Source of the DNA: Acidobacteriota bacterium
GTDB taxonomy: Bacteria; Acidobacteriota; Terriglobia; Terriglobales; Acidobacteriaceae
NCBI GenBank assembly: GCA_028872955.1
Contig: JAGWNX010000016.1
Location: 1 to 52,845 of the forward strand
Length of the DNA: 52,845 nt
Reading direction: 5' to 3'
In this document: piece after piece, positions 44,953-52,845 of the stretch
Layout: each line of letters begins with the position of its first letter
Numbering within the stretch: position 1 is the stretch's first letter
Program-made: the position numbers and the translations under genes
Notes under the pieces: model-generated
Database searches by the model: none
What the model was told of the DNA's origin: nothing
The model's input: only the letters and a program-made list of their open reading frames with translations

Positions 44953-45555
44953 ATGCAGGCAGCGCTGGAAGTCGTGCCAGAGCAACACCCGAGGGCCGGA
45001 ATGAGCGAGCAGGACCAGTTGCTGACTGAGGCGATCGCTCGCGAGGGCTCGCGGCTGCGGAGCTTCATCCGTCGTCGGGTGCAGGATGTGGGCGATGCCG
45101 AGGACATTCTGCAGGACGTCTTTTATGAGCTGGTGGCCACCTACCGGTTGATGCAGCCGGTGGAGAAGCTGAGTGCATGGCTGTTTCAGGTGGCGCGCAA
45201 CCGCATTACAGACCGCTTTCGGCGGCGACGGCCAGTGTTGCTGGCCGACCTGTCCGCCGCAGATGCGGAGCAAGGTGGATCGCTGGAGGACCTGCTGCCT
45301 TCGGCCGCAGCGGGGCCAGATGCCCTGTATGTGCGCGGCGTGCTGCTGGAGGCGCTGGAGGAGGCGCTGGACGAGCTGCCGCAGGAGCAGCGCGCCGTGT
45401 TTGTGGCGCAGGAGCTGGAGGGCCGCAGCTTCAAGGAGCTGGCGGCGGAGTCGGGCGTCAGCATCAACACGCTGCTGGCGCGCAAACGCTACGCGGTCCG
45501 CCACCTGCGCCGGCGGCTGCAGGGCATCTATGACGAGTTTGTGCGCGAGGAGTAG
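44953..45555 (+). CDS. ECF-type RNA polymerase sigma factor
   Basis: The 200-residue protein has sigma region 2 (RLRSFIRRRVQDVGDAEDILQDVFYELV, then WLFQVARNRITDRFRR) and region 4 (LPQEQRAVFVAQELEGRSFKELAAESGVSINTLLARKRYAVRHLR), with region 3 missing, the signature of ECF sigma factors. It directs RNA polymerase to a small set of stress or envelope promoters. The first ATG (44953) and ATG 45001 (residue 17) are both possible starts. Two small genes follow in tight succession, the first a membrane protein that may be its anti-sigma or sensor. Confidence 0.9.
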   Translation: MQAALEVVPEQHPRAGMSEQDQLLTEAIAREGSRLRSFIRRRVQDVGDAEDILQDVFYELVATYRLMQPVEKLSAWLFQVARNRITDRFRRRRPVLLADLSAADAEQGGSLEDLLPSAAAGPDALYVRGVLLEALEEALDELPQEQRAVFVAQELEGRSFKELAAESGVSINTLLARKRYAVRHLRRRLQGIYDEFVREE

Positions 45556-45602
45556 GGCGCATTGTGTCAGGCAGAGAGTATGGAACAGAAAGAGGAGCAG
45601 AG

Positions 45603-45938
45603 ATGAGGCAAGGCAATCGAGTGGTGCGAGGGTTGAAGGTGGTGGTGCTGGTGCTGCTGGGTGCCGTAGTGATCGGAGTCGTGGTGCGGTCGTTGTGGAA
45701 TGGTCTGCTGCCGCCGCTGTTTGGCTTGCCCGCCATTACCTATTGGCAGGCGCTGGGACTGTTTACGCTCAGCAAGCTGCTGTTCGGTGGCTTCCATCGC
45801 CATGGGGGCGGGGGGCGCTGGCGCGAGCGCATGATGGAGCGCTGGGCCAGCATGAGCGAGGAGGAGCGCGAGCGCTTCCGCACGGCGATGCGCGAGCGGC
45901 GCGGCTGGTGCGCGCCACGCCCGGACACCCAGGCTTAG
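45603..45938 (+). CDS. Small membrane protein downstream of the sigma factor
   Basis: The 111-residue protein has two hydrophobic stretches (VVVLVLLGAVVIGVVV near 13-28 and ITYWQALGLFTLSKLLF near 45-61), then a Gly/His-rich loop (FHRHGGGGRW) and a charged helical tail (MMERWASMSEEERERFRTAMRERRGW). The ATG at 45603 follows AGGAG. It begins 48 bases after the sigma stop, so it may be co-transcribed and act as an anti-sigma or sensor. No anti-sigma zinc motif (HxxxCxxC) is present, which weakens that guess. Confidence 0.6.
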   Translation: MRQGNRVVRGLKVVVLVLLGAVVIGVVVRSLWNGLLPPLFGLPAITYWQALGLFTLSKLLFGGFHRHGGGGRWRERMMERWASMSEEERERFRTAMRERRGWCAPRPDTQA

Positions 45939-45947
45939 GGAGGCAAC

Positions 45948-46181
45948 GTGGCCCTGTTGAATGGTTGGAACGAGGCGAGCGCCCGGCTGCGCAAGCGCCG
46001 CCTGGCGGAGGGCGAAGGGCCTGGCGGTGGCCTGGCCACAAGCTCCAGGGCCGAGGGCGGCCTGTTTGCGCTGGAGCGGGAAAACCTGCGGTTGCAGCGC
46101 CTGACGGCCGAGCTGCTGTTGAAGAACCAGCAGCTCCGCGAGGCACTGGCGAGCCTGCAGCGCGAAGAAGGGATGGCGTAG
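45948..46181 (+). CDS. Small coiled-coil protein
   Basis: A 77-residue frame starts at GTG 45948, 10 bases after the previous stop, behind GGGAGG. The N-terminus is basic (SARLRKRRL), the middle is Gly/Ser-rich, and residues ~40-74 form a leucine-patterned helix (LFALERENLRLQRL then AELLLKNQQLREALASL), most likely a coiled coil. It probably belongs to the sigma-factor run. Its function is unknown; a partner for the membrane protein is possible. Confidence 0.6.
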   Translation: MALLNGWNEASARLRKRRLAEGEGPGGGLATSSRAEGGLFALERENLRLQRLTAELLLKNQQLREALASLQREEGMA

Positions 46182-46316
46182 CGAGCAGCCTGGTCGGGTG
46201 CCACGCTCGGCGCGCCTCATGGAGTGGAGCTCGTTGCACGCCAACCGCTGGCTACGTGCGCGGCGGTGGTTGCGGGTCGTAGTATGTTGAGAGCGAACCG
46301 TAGCGGAGGTGGCGCG

Positions 46317-47096
46317 ATGCATCCGGAGATGATCAAGCTGATGGGGTTGCAGCGGCTCGACGCTGACATCCGTCAGCTGCAGGAAGAGATTGCCGCGCAG
46401 CCGCGCCGAGTGGCTGAGCTGCAGCGCAAGCTTGCTGCGGTAGAGGGCCAGCGCGCCGTGGTGGTGGAGCTGCTGGCCAAGGAAGAGTTGCTGCGGCGCA
46501 AGGAAGAGTTGGAGATCAAAGAGCACCAGGCCAAGGCTGCGCGCCTGCGCAAGCAGCTGGACCTGGCCACCACGACCGCGCAGGTGACCGCGCTGGAGCA
46601 CGAGATCGCGTTTGCCGAGGGCGAGGTGCGACGGCTGGAGGATGAAGAGCTGGCCAGCATGGAGCGCACCGAGGCGATGGAGGCACAGCTGCAACGCGCC
46701 GATGAGGCAGTGGCCGATGCTGCCCAGACGTTGACGCGTGAACGCCAGCGCGCCAGCGAACTGGTGGACCAGCACACCGCGCGACTGGCGGAGGTGGAGG
46801 CGCAGCGCAAGGCGGAGCGGGCCAGCATCGATGCCGATGCGCTGTCGCTCTACGATCGCATTGCGCGCGCCAAGGGTGTTGCCGTCAGCGAGGCGCTCAA
46901 TCAGCAGTGCACGGCCTGTCGCATGATGTTGCGTCCGCAGCGCTGGAACGACCTGCGCGATCGCGATCAGGTGACCGAGATGATGACCTGCGACAGTTGC
47001 GGGCGGCTGCTCTACTACGATCCCGCTCGCGACTCTCCACAGCGTAAGACGGTGCCGGTGGAGAGCATTGCGGCGTCGATTGTGCGTTCGCTGTAG
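46317..47096 (+). CDS. Coiled-coil C4 zinc-ribbon protein, DUF164/CT398-like
   Basis: The 259-residue protein has a long antiparallel coiled coil (residues ~10-175, rich in Leu, Glu, Arg and Gln) and a C-terminal zinc ribbon with CTAC and CDSC pairs near 200 and 225. This is the CT398/DUF164 type, proposed to bind nucleic acids or secretion and flagellar partners; the role is not established. The ATG at 46317 follows GGAGGTGG; the frame is open to 46224 but only this start matches. It sits 135 bases after the coiled-coil gene and 22 bases before the nucleotidase gene. Confidence 0.82.
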   Translation: MHPEMIKLMGLQRLDADIRQLQEEIAAQPRRVAELQRKLAAVEGQRAVVVELLAKEELLRRKEELEIKEHQAKAARLRKQLDLATTTAQVTALEHEIAFAEGEVRRLEDEELASMERTEAMEAQLQRADEAVADAAQTLTRERQRASELVDQHTARLAEVEAQRKAERASIDADALSLYDRIARAKGVAVSEALNQQCTACRMMLRPQRWNDLRDRDQVTEMMTCDSCGRLLYYDPARDSPQRKTVPVESIAASIVRSL

Positions 47097-47117
47097 GCTG
47101 GGTGTGAGGGGTTCTGC

Positions 47118-47663
47118 GTGCGGCTAAAACGGATTGCTGTGGATATGGACGAAGTGATGGCCGATGCCGTGGCCGAGCACCTGGCGCGGTACAACCGCCA
47201 CCACAACGGCAGCCTGACCAAGGATGACCTGCACGGCAAGTGGCTGTGGGACGTGGTGCCGCTGGATCATCATCCGGCGCTCGAAGAGTATCTGCGGGCA
47301 GATGACTTCTTCGACGTGCTGGAGGTGATGCCGGAGTCGCCACGCGTGATGCGCGCGCTGCAGGAGCATTACGAGGTATTCATCGCCACGGCAGCCATGG
47401 AGGTGCCTACCTCGTTTGCCGCGAAGTTCCGCTGGCTGGGTCGGCACTTTCCGTTCATTCCACCGTCGCACATCGTCTATTGCGGCGATAAAAGCATCCT
47501 GCGGGCGGATTACCTGATCGACGACAATCCGCGCCAGTTGCGACGGTTTGAGGGCGAGGGCATCCTGTTCAGCTCGCCACACAACGTGAACGTGACCGGC
47601 TTCCGCCGCGTGCGCGACTGGCTGGATGTGGAGCGGCTGTTTCTGGGCGAGATGCGCAGCTAG
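47118..47663 (+). CDS. HAD-family 5'(3')-deoxyribonucleotidase-like
   Basis: The 181-residue protein matches the NT5C/YorS type of HAD phosphatases: DMDEVMAD (nucleophile Asp and acid Asp) near residue 9, ATAAME near the motif-2 position, and DYLIDDNPRQL near 135 for the magnesium-binding motif. Members dephosphorylate deoxynucleotides in the cytoplasm. The start is GTG 47118, with GAGGGG 8 bases before. It follows the zinc-ribbon gene by 22 bases and may be the last member of that run. The next gene, on the minus strand, ends 6 bases away. Confidence 0.82.
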   Translation: MRLKRIAVDMDEVMADAVAEHLARYNRHHNGSLTKDDLHGKWLWDVVPLDHHPALEEYLRADDFFDVLEVMPESPRVMRALQEHYEVFIATAAMEVPTSFAAKFRWLGRHFPFIPPSHIVYCGDKSILRADYLIDDNPRQLRRFEGEGILFSSPHNVNVTGFRRVRDWLDVERLFLGEMRS

Positions 47664-47669
47664 AGCTGC

Positions 47670-48971
47670 TTATTCCTTTGCCTCACCTTTGACGGCCTTG
47701 GGCGCAGAGTAGCCTTGCCGTGCCTCAAGGTTCAGGCCGGGCCGCTTCAGTGTCACCTTCAGCCGGTGGTAGGCGCCATTCTTCTTTACGGTGTCCATGG
47801 GCAGCTCCAGCAGGTACAGGCATGCGGGCGGTTCCACCAGCGCGCGCAGGCCACCGGCCAGGTCGTTGCTATTGTGGAAGAACTTGCCGCCGGTGCCGTT
47901 GGCCACCTCAGAGAGCGGGTTCTCTGCCAGCGTCGTGGTCAGGCCGTGGGCCTCTTCGCGCGCAATGAAGTTGCTGCCCTGCATGGAGCCCGCGGCCTCG
48001 CTGGCGGTATAGGCGGTGGTGTACAAGCCGCGTGCGTCCAGCGTGTTCAGCGTCAGGTTGGAGCGCACGGCCAGGTCAATCAAGCGCGACTCCTGCGCCA
48101 GCGTGTCGTTTTCAATCGTCATGAAGCCCGGCGAGACCAGCACGATGGTGTGCTGGCCGGGCAGCGTAGCTATCCGGGAGACGATCTGCGTCAATGCGCT
48201 CAGCGTGTTCTGCACATCCTGGTGTCCGACGACCATCATGCGCTGCGCAGCGCCGTCCACCAGTCGTGACGCGATGTCGGTGTCGTGCAAGCCATCCATG
48301 CCGCGATTGCAGTTGAAGACGGATTGGATCAGCGCGTTCTGCATGAGGGTGTTGTGCTTGTTCTCGACCTGATCGGCCTCGTAGTAGTCCAGGGTTGGGC
48401 AGTCGCTGGTATCGCCACGCAGAATCTGCTGCGAGGAGACCTTGGCCAGGGCTTCATCCAGCACGGCGACGTTATTGGTCAGCACGCTGTTGACTCGGCC
48501 CGAGAGCGTCACCACGGCGGCCACGGTGGCACGATCGAGCGTGGCGTGCAGCATGGCGCTGGTCGCCTCACGGGCGCGGACCACCTCACTGGGTGCCAGG
48601 TGCAGGTCGTCCAGCAGCACCAGCAGCACGCGCAACGAGGCCGCCGAAGCTGCGGAGCTTTGTGCTGCTGCGGTGCCACCGCCCACGGTCCGCAGGTGTC
48701 GCTCAATGGTGAAGCCGGAGAGTGGCCGTGCCTTGCCGTTGTCGGTCACCACAAAGTCCTGCGCGGTCAGGTCCGTCACCTCGTTGCCCTGCTTGTCGCG
48801 CACCACGACGGGCACCAGCAGTTTGTCCACCTGAATTTGTAACTGGTAGGTGCCGTTCTGGCCGGTGATGGCCGGCGGCTGCGATGCGGCGTCCTGTGCC
48901 ACGGCAGACGCGGCAAGCGATGCAGCGAGTACGGCGAGGGAGAGCAGCGGACGGTGACGGTGTGTGGGCAT
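47670..48971 (-). CDS. VWA-domain protein, acidobacterial VWFA-related family
   Basis: The 433-residue product has a signal peptide (LAVLAASLAASAVAQ). It then shows YQLQIQVDKLLVPVVVRDKQGNEVTDLTAQDFVVTDNG, a pattern found at the start of the acidobacterial VWFA-related family, followed by a von Willebrand A-type fold (VLLVLLDDLHLAP, TIVLVSPGFMT). The metal-ion adhesion motif DxSxS is not intact. It should be secreted or periplasmic and could mediate protein contacts. No ribosome site is evident before the ATG at 48971; the frame is open to 49067. The family name is from memory. Confidence 0.78.
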   Translation of the reverse strand: MPTHRHRPLLSLAVLAASLAASAVAQDAASQPPAITGQNGTYQLQIQVDKLLVPVVVRDKQGNEVTDLTAQDFVVTDNGKARPLSGFTIERHLRTVGGGTAAAQSSAASAASLRVLLVLLDDLHLAPSEVVRAREATSAMLHATLDRATVAAVVTLSGRVNSVLTNNVAVLDEALAKVSSQQILRGDTSDCPTLDYYEADQVENKHNTLMQNALIQSVFNCNRGMDGLHDTDIASRLVDGAAQRMMVVGHQDVQNTLSALTQIVSRIATLPGQHTIVLVSPGFMTIENDTLAQESRLIDLAVRSNLTLNTLDARGLYTTAYTASEAAGSMQGSNFIAREEAHGLTTTLAENPLSEVANGTGGKFFHNSNDLAGGLRALVEPPACLYLLELPMDTVKKNGAYHRLKVTLKRPGLNLEARQGYSAPKAVKGEAKE

Positions 48972-49029
48972 CGCGGAAGTGGCTTCAGGGCTTGAGTTGG
49001 CAGCATACAGCATCCGCACAGCCAAACAA

Positions 49030-49060
49030 CAATGCCGTGCCACGGTGAGGCACGGCATTG
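49030..49060 (-). terminator. Terminator of the hisS-aspS operon
   Basis: A 12-bp perfect stem (CAATGCCGTGCC / GGCACGGCATTG) with a 7-base loop lies about 45 bases past the aspS stop; on the minus strand TTGTTTGG follows. Confidence 0.75.
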
Positions 49061-49106
49061 GTTGCAAGTAGCTGATTCCGCATCGTTGCGGAGCCCGGCT
49101 GCGGAG

Positions 49107-50960
49107 TTAGTTGCGGACTACGGTGCGCAGGTGCAGCTCGCGCATCTGCTGGGGCGTGGGCTCACTCGGCGCGTCTACCATCAGGTCAATCGCCTTGGCC
49201 GTCTTCGGGAAGGCGATCACCTCGCGCAGGCTGGTGGCACCGGCCAGGATCATGACGATGCGGTCCAGGCCGAGTGCAATGCCGCCGTGCGGAGGCGTGC
49301 CGTACTCCAGCGCGTCCAGGAAGAAGCCGAAGCGCGACTTGGCCTCTTCGTCCGACATGCCGAGCGAGCGGAAGATCTCCGCCTGCACGTCCTGCCGGTG
49401 GATACGGATGGAGCCCGAGCCCAGTTCGGTGCCGTTCAGCACCACGTCATAGGCCAGCGCGCGCACAGCACCCTTGTCGGTCACCAGGCGGCCGGAGGTG
49501 ATGTCGTCCTCGTGCGGCGAGGTGAAGGGATGGTGCGCGGCGTCCCAGGTCTTGGTCTCCTCGTTCCACTCGTACATTGGAAAGTCGGTGACCCACAGGA
49601 AGCGATAGTCCTCGGCGGTGCCCTTCTTCTCAAAGAGCTTGTGCTTGTCGGCGTACTTCTTCGCCAGGTCCAGGCGCAGCTGACCCACGCGCTTCCAGAT
49701 CCACTGCCGGTCGAAGTTCCACATCTCCGGCGTACCCAGCTTGGGTGTCACCACCACCACCAGGTCCTCTGCGGAGATGGTGTTGCCGTTGAAGGCGGTC
49801 AGCTCGGCGTTCAGCGCGGTGGTGATGGCCTCGGCCAGCGGCAGGAAGTCTGCGCTGGTGCGCAGGCGCACGGTGTCCAGCAGGTCCAGGCCAGAGTCGC
49901 CAAACTGCGCGCGCACCTCGCTCAGCAGCGCCTTGCGGGCAGAGCCGGAGAGCTCGCCCACGCTGGGGATGACGAAGCCGAGCACGGGCAGGCCCTGCTC
50001 AATCTTGAGCGTGGTGCGCAGCTCCGCCGGCAGCAGGGCAGAGAGGTCGGCCATCGCAGGCAGGCGCATGTCCGGCTTGTCGATGCCGTACTTGCGGATG
50101 GCCTCGTCGTAGGTCATGCGGGGGAACGGTGCGGCGATGGGCTCGCTGGCGGCGGAGAAGGCCGCTGCCAGGAAGCGCTCCACCACGCCAAACACCTGGT
50201 CCTGCGTAGGGAAGGTCATCTCCAGGTCAATCTGGGTGAACTCCGGCTGGCGGTCGGCGCGCAGGTCTTCGTCGCGGAAGCAGCGAGCCACCTGGAAGTA
50301 GCGGTCGAAGCCGGAGATCATCAGAATCTGCTTGAAGATCTGCGGCGACTGCGGCAGCGCGTAGAAGTTGCCCGGGTGTACGCGCGACGGCACCAGGTAG
50401 TCGCGTGCGCCCTCTGGCGTGGAGCGCGTCATAAACGGCGTCTCAATCTCCAGAAAGCCCTCGTTCGAGAGCGACGTGCGGATGGCCTGCGCAACCTTGT
50501 GGCGCACCAGGAAGTTGTGCTGCATCTCGGTGCGGCGCAGATCAATGTAGCGGTACTTCAGCCGCATCTCCTCGTTGCCGATGGCCTCTTCTGCCGGAGA
50601 GAACGGCGGCGTCTTCGACTCGTTGAGCACCAGCAGTTCGCGCGCCACCAGCTCCACCTGTCCGGTGGGCATGTTGGGGTTCTCGAGCCCGGCGTCGCGC
50701 TTGCGCAGCGTGCCCTTCACGGCGACGACGTACTCCGAACGGGTGGCCTCGGCCTTGGCGTGCGCGGTGGGGCTCACCTCGTGGTCAAACACCACCTGCG
50801 TGATGCCGGTGCGGTCGCGAAGGTCCAGGAAGATCAGGTTGCCGTGGTCGCGGCGACGGTTAACCCAGCCCATCAGCACCACGTCGTGGCCAGCTTGTTC
50901 CATGCGCAGCTCGCCACAGGTGTGGGTGCGCTGCAGGTTGCCTAAAAAGTCGAGAGTCAC
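49107..50960 (-). CDS. aspS: Aspartate-tRNA ligase
   Basis: The 617-residue protein is a bacterial-type AspRS: an N-terminal OB-fold (WVNRRRDHGNLIFLDLRD), class II motif 2 (FRDEDLRADRQPEFTQID near 215-230), a GAD insertion domain, and motif 3 (GIALGLDRIVMILAG near 525). It charges tRNA-Asp using ATP. Whether it also misacylates tRNA-Asn cannot be judged from sequence. The start is GTG 50960 behind AAGGA. It lies 43 bases after hisS on the same strand, forming an operon that ends at the hairpin at 49030-49060. Confidence 0.97.
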   Translation of the reverse strand: MTLDFLGNLQRTHTCGELRMEQAGHDVVLMGWVNRRRDHGNLIFLDLRDRTGITQVVFDHEVSPTAHAKAEATRSEYVVAVKGTLRKRDAGLENPNMPTGQVELVARELLVLNESKTPPFSPAEEAIGNEEMRLKYRYIDLRRTEMQHNFLVRHKVAQAIRTSLSNEGFLEIETPFMTRSTPEGARDYLVPSRVHPGNFYALPQSPQIFKQILMISGFDRYFQVARCFRDEDLRADRQPEFTQIDLEMTFPTQDQVFGVVERFLAAAFSAASEPIAAPFPRMTYDEAIRKYGIDKPDMRLPAMADLSALLPAELRTTLKIEQGLPVLGFVIPSVGELSGSARKALLSEVRAQFGDSGLDLLDTVRLRTSADFLPLAEAITTALNAELTAFNGNTISAEDLVVVVTPKLGTPEMWNFDRQWIWKRVGQLRLDLAKKYADKHKLFEKKGTAEDYRFLWVTDFPMYEWNEETKTWDAAHHPFTSPHEDDITSGRLVTDKGAVRALAYDVVLNGTELGSGSIRIHRQDVQAEIFRSLGMSDEEAKSRFGFFLDALEYGTPPHGGIALGLDRIVMILAGATSLREVIAFPKTAKAIDLMVDAPSEPTPQQMRELHLRTVVRN

Positions 50961-51003
50961 GGTTCGTCCTTACTCGTTACAAGAGTTCTTTCATCGTCGG
51001 TGG

Positions 51004-52314
51004 CTAGCGTGGTTGCTGGGCCACGTGGCGCAGTGTGGCGACGAGCTCGCTGCGCGGTACCTTGGTCTGCTCGCCTGCCTCAAAGTGCTTCACTGTCAGG
51101 ATACCGGAGGCGACCTCGTCCTCGCCTACCAGCACCATGCGATGCGCCAGCTTGTCGGCCGTTTCAAACGACTTGCGCAGGCGGAAGTCGCCGTCGCCCA
51201 CCTCCACCCGCAGTCCGGCGGCGCGCAGCTCCTGGGCCAGTTGCAGCGCGGCAGGGTTCTGCGCCGCGCCCAGCGGGGCCACAAAGGCGTCGAGCTTGGC
51301 GGGTGCGGTCTCCGCAGCCTGGGCCTGCAGGGTCAGTATCAGGCGGTCTTCGCCGATGGCAAAGCCGATGCCCGGCGCCTTGGGGCCGCCCAGCATCTCG
51401 CTCAGTCCGTCGTAGCGGCCGCCGCCCAACAGGGCGTTCTGGGTGCCCAGCCCGCCGCCGTCGGCCACGGTGAACTCGAAGGTGGTACGGGTGTAGTAGT
51501 CCAGCCCGCGCACCAGCCGGGGATTCAGCGTGTAGGGCACGCCGCAGGCGTCCAGCGCGGCCAGCACCTGCGCAAAGTGCGTGCGGGAGTCCTCGTCCAG
51601 AAAGTCAGCGATCTTGGGCAGCGCCTCAATGGCGGCCTGGTCGCCGGGCTCCTTGCAGTCCAGCACGCGCAGCGGATTGGTCTCCGCACGGCGCTGGCAG
51701 TTCTCGCACAGCGTCGCCTTTACCGGCGCCAGCGCCTCGCGCAGGGCGGCGACGTAGCGCGGGCGGTCTGTCGAGGAGCCCACGGAGTTCAGCTGCAGCT
51801 GCCAGCCCTTCACGCCCAGCTCATTCAGCAGCGTCGCCAGCATCTCCAGCACCTCGGCGTCGCGAATGGCGCGCTCTGAGCCCGACCACGCCGGGCCGAT
51901 CACCTCCGCGCCGATCTGCCAGAACTGCCGGTAGCGGCCGCGCTGCGGGCGCTCGCGCCGGAACTGCGGCCCAATGTAAAAGAGCTTCTGCAGCATGCCG
52001 GACTCGTCCATCCGGTGCTCAATATAAGCGCGCACCACGCCGGCCGTGTTCTCCGGCCGCAGCGTCAGGGACTGCGCCTTCTCGCTGGCGGCGCGGGCGC
52101 GGTCCTCCCACGTGTACATCTCCTTGGAGACGATGTCCGTCTCTTCGCCCACGCCGCGGGCAAAGAGCTGGGTGTCTTCCAGAATCGGGGTGCGGATCTC
52201 GCCAAAGCCATAGCGCGCAAAGACGGCGCGCGCCGTGGCCTCCACATGGTTCCACAGCTCTGTCTCGGGCGGGAGCAGATCCCGCGTGCCACGTACTGCC
52301 TTCAGTGTTGCCAT
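51004..52314 (-). CDS. hisS: Histidine-tRNA ligase
   Basis: The 436-residue class II synthetase shows motif 1 near AVRGTRDLLPPE, motif 2 (RPENTAGVVRAYIEH, FRRERPQRGRYRQFWQIGAEV) and the histidine-binding motif LVRGLDYYTRTTFEF near 255. A C-terminal anticodon-binding domain follows (from ~330). It attaches His to tRNA-His in the cytoplasm. The ATG at 52314 has GGTAGGG directly upstream. It is the first gene of the hisS-aspS operon. Length matches the family. Confidence 0.97.
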   Translation of the reverse strand: MATLKAVRGTRDLLPPETELWNHVEATARAVFARYGFGEIRTPILEDTQLFARGVGEETDIVSKEMYTWEDRARAASEKAQSLTLRPENTAGVVRAYIEHRMDESGMLQKLFYIGPQFRRERPQRGRYRQFWQIGAEVIGPAWSGSERAIRDAEVLEMLATLLNELGVKGWQLQLNSVGSSTDRPRYVAALREALAPVKATLCENCQRRAETNPLRVLDCKEPGDQAAIEALPKIADFLDEDSRTHFAQVLAALDACGVPYTLNPRLVRGLDYYTRTTFEFTVADGGGLGTQNALLGGGRYDGLSEMLGGPKAPGIGFAIGEDRLILTLQAQAAETAPAKLDAFVAPLGAAQNPAALQLAQELRAAGLRVEVGDGDFRLRKSFETADKLAHRMVLVGEDEVASGILTVKHFEAGEQTKVPRSELVATLRHVAQQPR

Positions 52315-52386
52315 CCCTACCAGTGTAACGAAGATGCGGCATTGCCTGCGCAGGGCTGGTACGTGACTCGCTCGCCGTGGCGGGGG

Positions 52387-52845
52387 TCAGCGCGGTGCGG
52401 CGGTTGCCTCCGCCAGGTAGATTGCGGTGTAGTCCAGGTAGTTCTGCGCGTACTTCAGGATCGTCTTGCGGTCTTCGTCGCCCAGGGTGCGGCGCACCTT
52501 GCCGGGCACGCCAGCCACCAGCGAGTTGGGCGGGATGATGGTCTGCTCGGGAATCACAGCGCCCGCCGCGATGATGGAGCCCTCGCCGATGCGCGCGTTG
52601 TTCAGGATGGTGGCGCCCATGCCGATTAGCACCGCGTCTTCCAGCACGCAGCCGTGCACGGTGGCGTTATGGCCAATGGTTACCCAGTCGCCGACGATCA
52701 CCGGGTACAGGTAGCGCATGCCGTGCAGCACGGCGCAGTCCTGCACGTTGCTGTTGGCCCCGATGCGGATGGTATTCACGTCGCCGCGCACCACGGCATT
52801 CATCCACACGCTGGAGTTGGCGCCGAGCACCACGTCGCCAATCAC
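52387..52845 (-). CDS. Gamma-carbonic-anhydrase-like hexapeptide protein, truncated by window
   Basis: The visible 152 residues are a left-handed beta-helix of hexapeptide repeats (IGDVVLGANSSVWMNAVVRGD, IGANSNVQDCAVLHG, IGHNATVHGC, IGMGATILNNARIGEGS). The His residues of VLHG, IGHN and VHGC correspond to the three zinc ligands of the gamma-carbonic-anhydrase/PaaY/YrdA family. Whether this member hydrates carbon dioxide or acts on another substrate is unknown. The gene runs off the right end of the window, so its N-terminus is missing. Its stop is 72 bases from the hisS start. Confidence 0.85.
   Translation of the reverse strand: MIGDVVLGANSSVWMNAVVRGDVNTIRIGANSNVQDCAVLHGMRYLYPVIVGDWVTIGHNATVHGCVLEDAVLIGMGATILNNARIGEGSIIAAGAVIPEQTIIPPNSLVAGVPGKVRRTLGDEDRKTILKYAQNYLDYTAIYLAEATAAPR

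Noticed and set aside
47656-47669. Palindrome GCAGCTAGAGCTGC at the end of the nucleotidase gene
   Set aside because: The arms leave only a 2-base loop, too tight for a hairpin terminator, and it is part of the coding end.

Overview
This is a GC-rich window (about 60-65% by eye) that reads like the chromosome of an acidobacterium of the class Terriglobia (Terriglobus/Granulicella/Edaphobacter type). The reasons are a 1147-residue Oar-type TonB-dependent receptor with an N-terminal carboxypeptidase-like domain, a protein like the acidobacterial 'VWFA-related' family, several long secreted lipoproteins with NHL/SMP-30-like propellers, a GH35 beta-galactosidase and many small zinc-ribbon proteins. 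There is no prophage, CRISPR array, rRNA or recognisable tRNA. Genus assignment is inference.

Layout. 1-8.5 kb: a GC-poor DpnI-like restriction gene, a BaiN-type flavoprotein, the first of three paralogous propeller lipoproteins, an RlmI-type rRNA methyltransferase, and a malonyl-CoA-synthetase-like enzyme translationally coupled to an MFS transporter. 8.5-21 kb: a DUF4382-type lipoprotein, the second propeller lipoprotein, an hsp20-clpB heat-shock pair with a possible RNA thermometer, a J-domain protein with a winged-helix-like tail, an FAD oxidoreductase coupled to two small genes, and the third propeller lipoprotein. 21-32.6 kb: an NTF2-like protein, the TonB receptor, prmC, a class-C beta-lactamase-like hydrolase, a palindromic repeat element, a large secreted lipoprotein, a putative beta-barrel protein and a LuxR-type regulator. 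32.7-36.5 kb: an EF-P homologue with an EfpL-like loop, htpG and prfA. 36.7-38.2 kb: a small low-GC accessory patch with a 92-bp direct repeat around one unknown gene. 38.4-44.8 kb: two overlapping zinc-ribbon genes, an aldo-keto reductase, an ABM-like secreted protein, GH35 beta-galactosidase with a LacI-like operator, and a DHA2 efflux pump. 44.9-52.8 kb: an ECF sigma factor leading a run of five genes, a VWA-family protein, an aspS-hisS operon and a truncated gamma-carbonic-anhydrase-like gene.

Two themes link the genes. Proteostasis and translation are heavily represented (hsp20, clpB, a J-domain protein, htpG, EF-P, prfA, prmC, rlmI, aspS, hisS). The cell envelope is the other theme: three paralogous propeller lipoproteins, a receptor, other secreted proteins and two exporters or importers. 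The least described items are the propeller lipoprotein family, the J-domain/winged-helix protein, the ECF-sigma run with its small membrane and coiled-coil proteins, and the two repeat families sharing a GGGTGCCCCA core.
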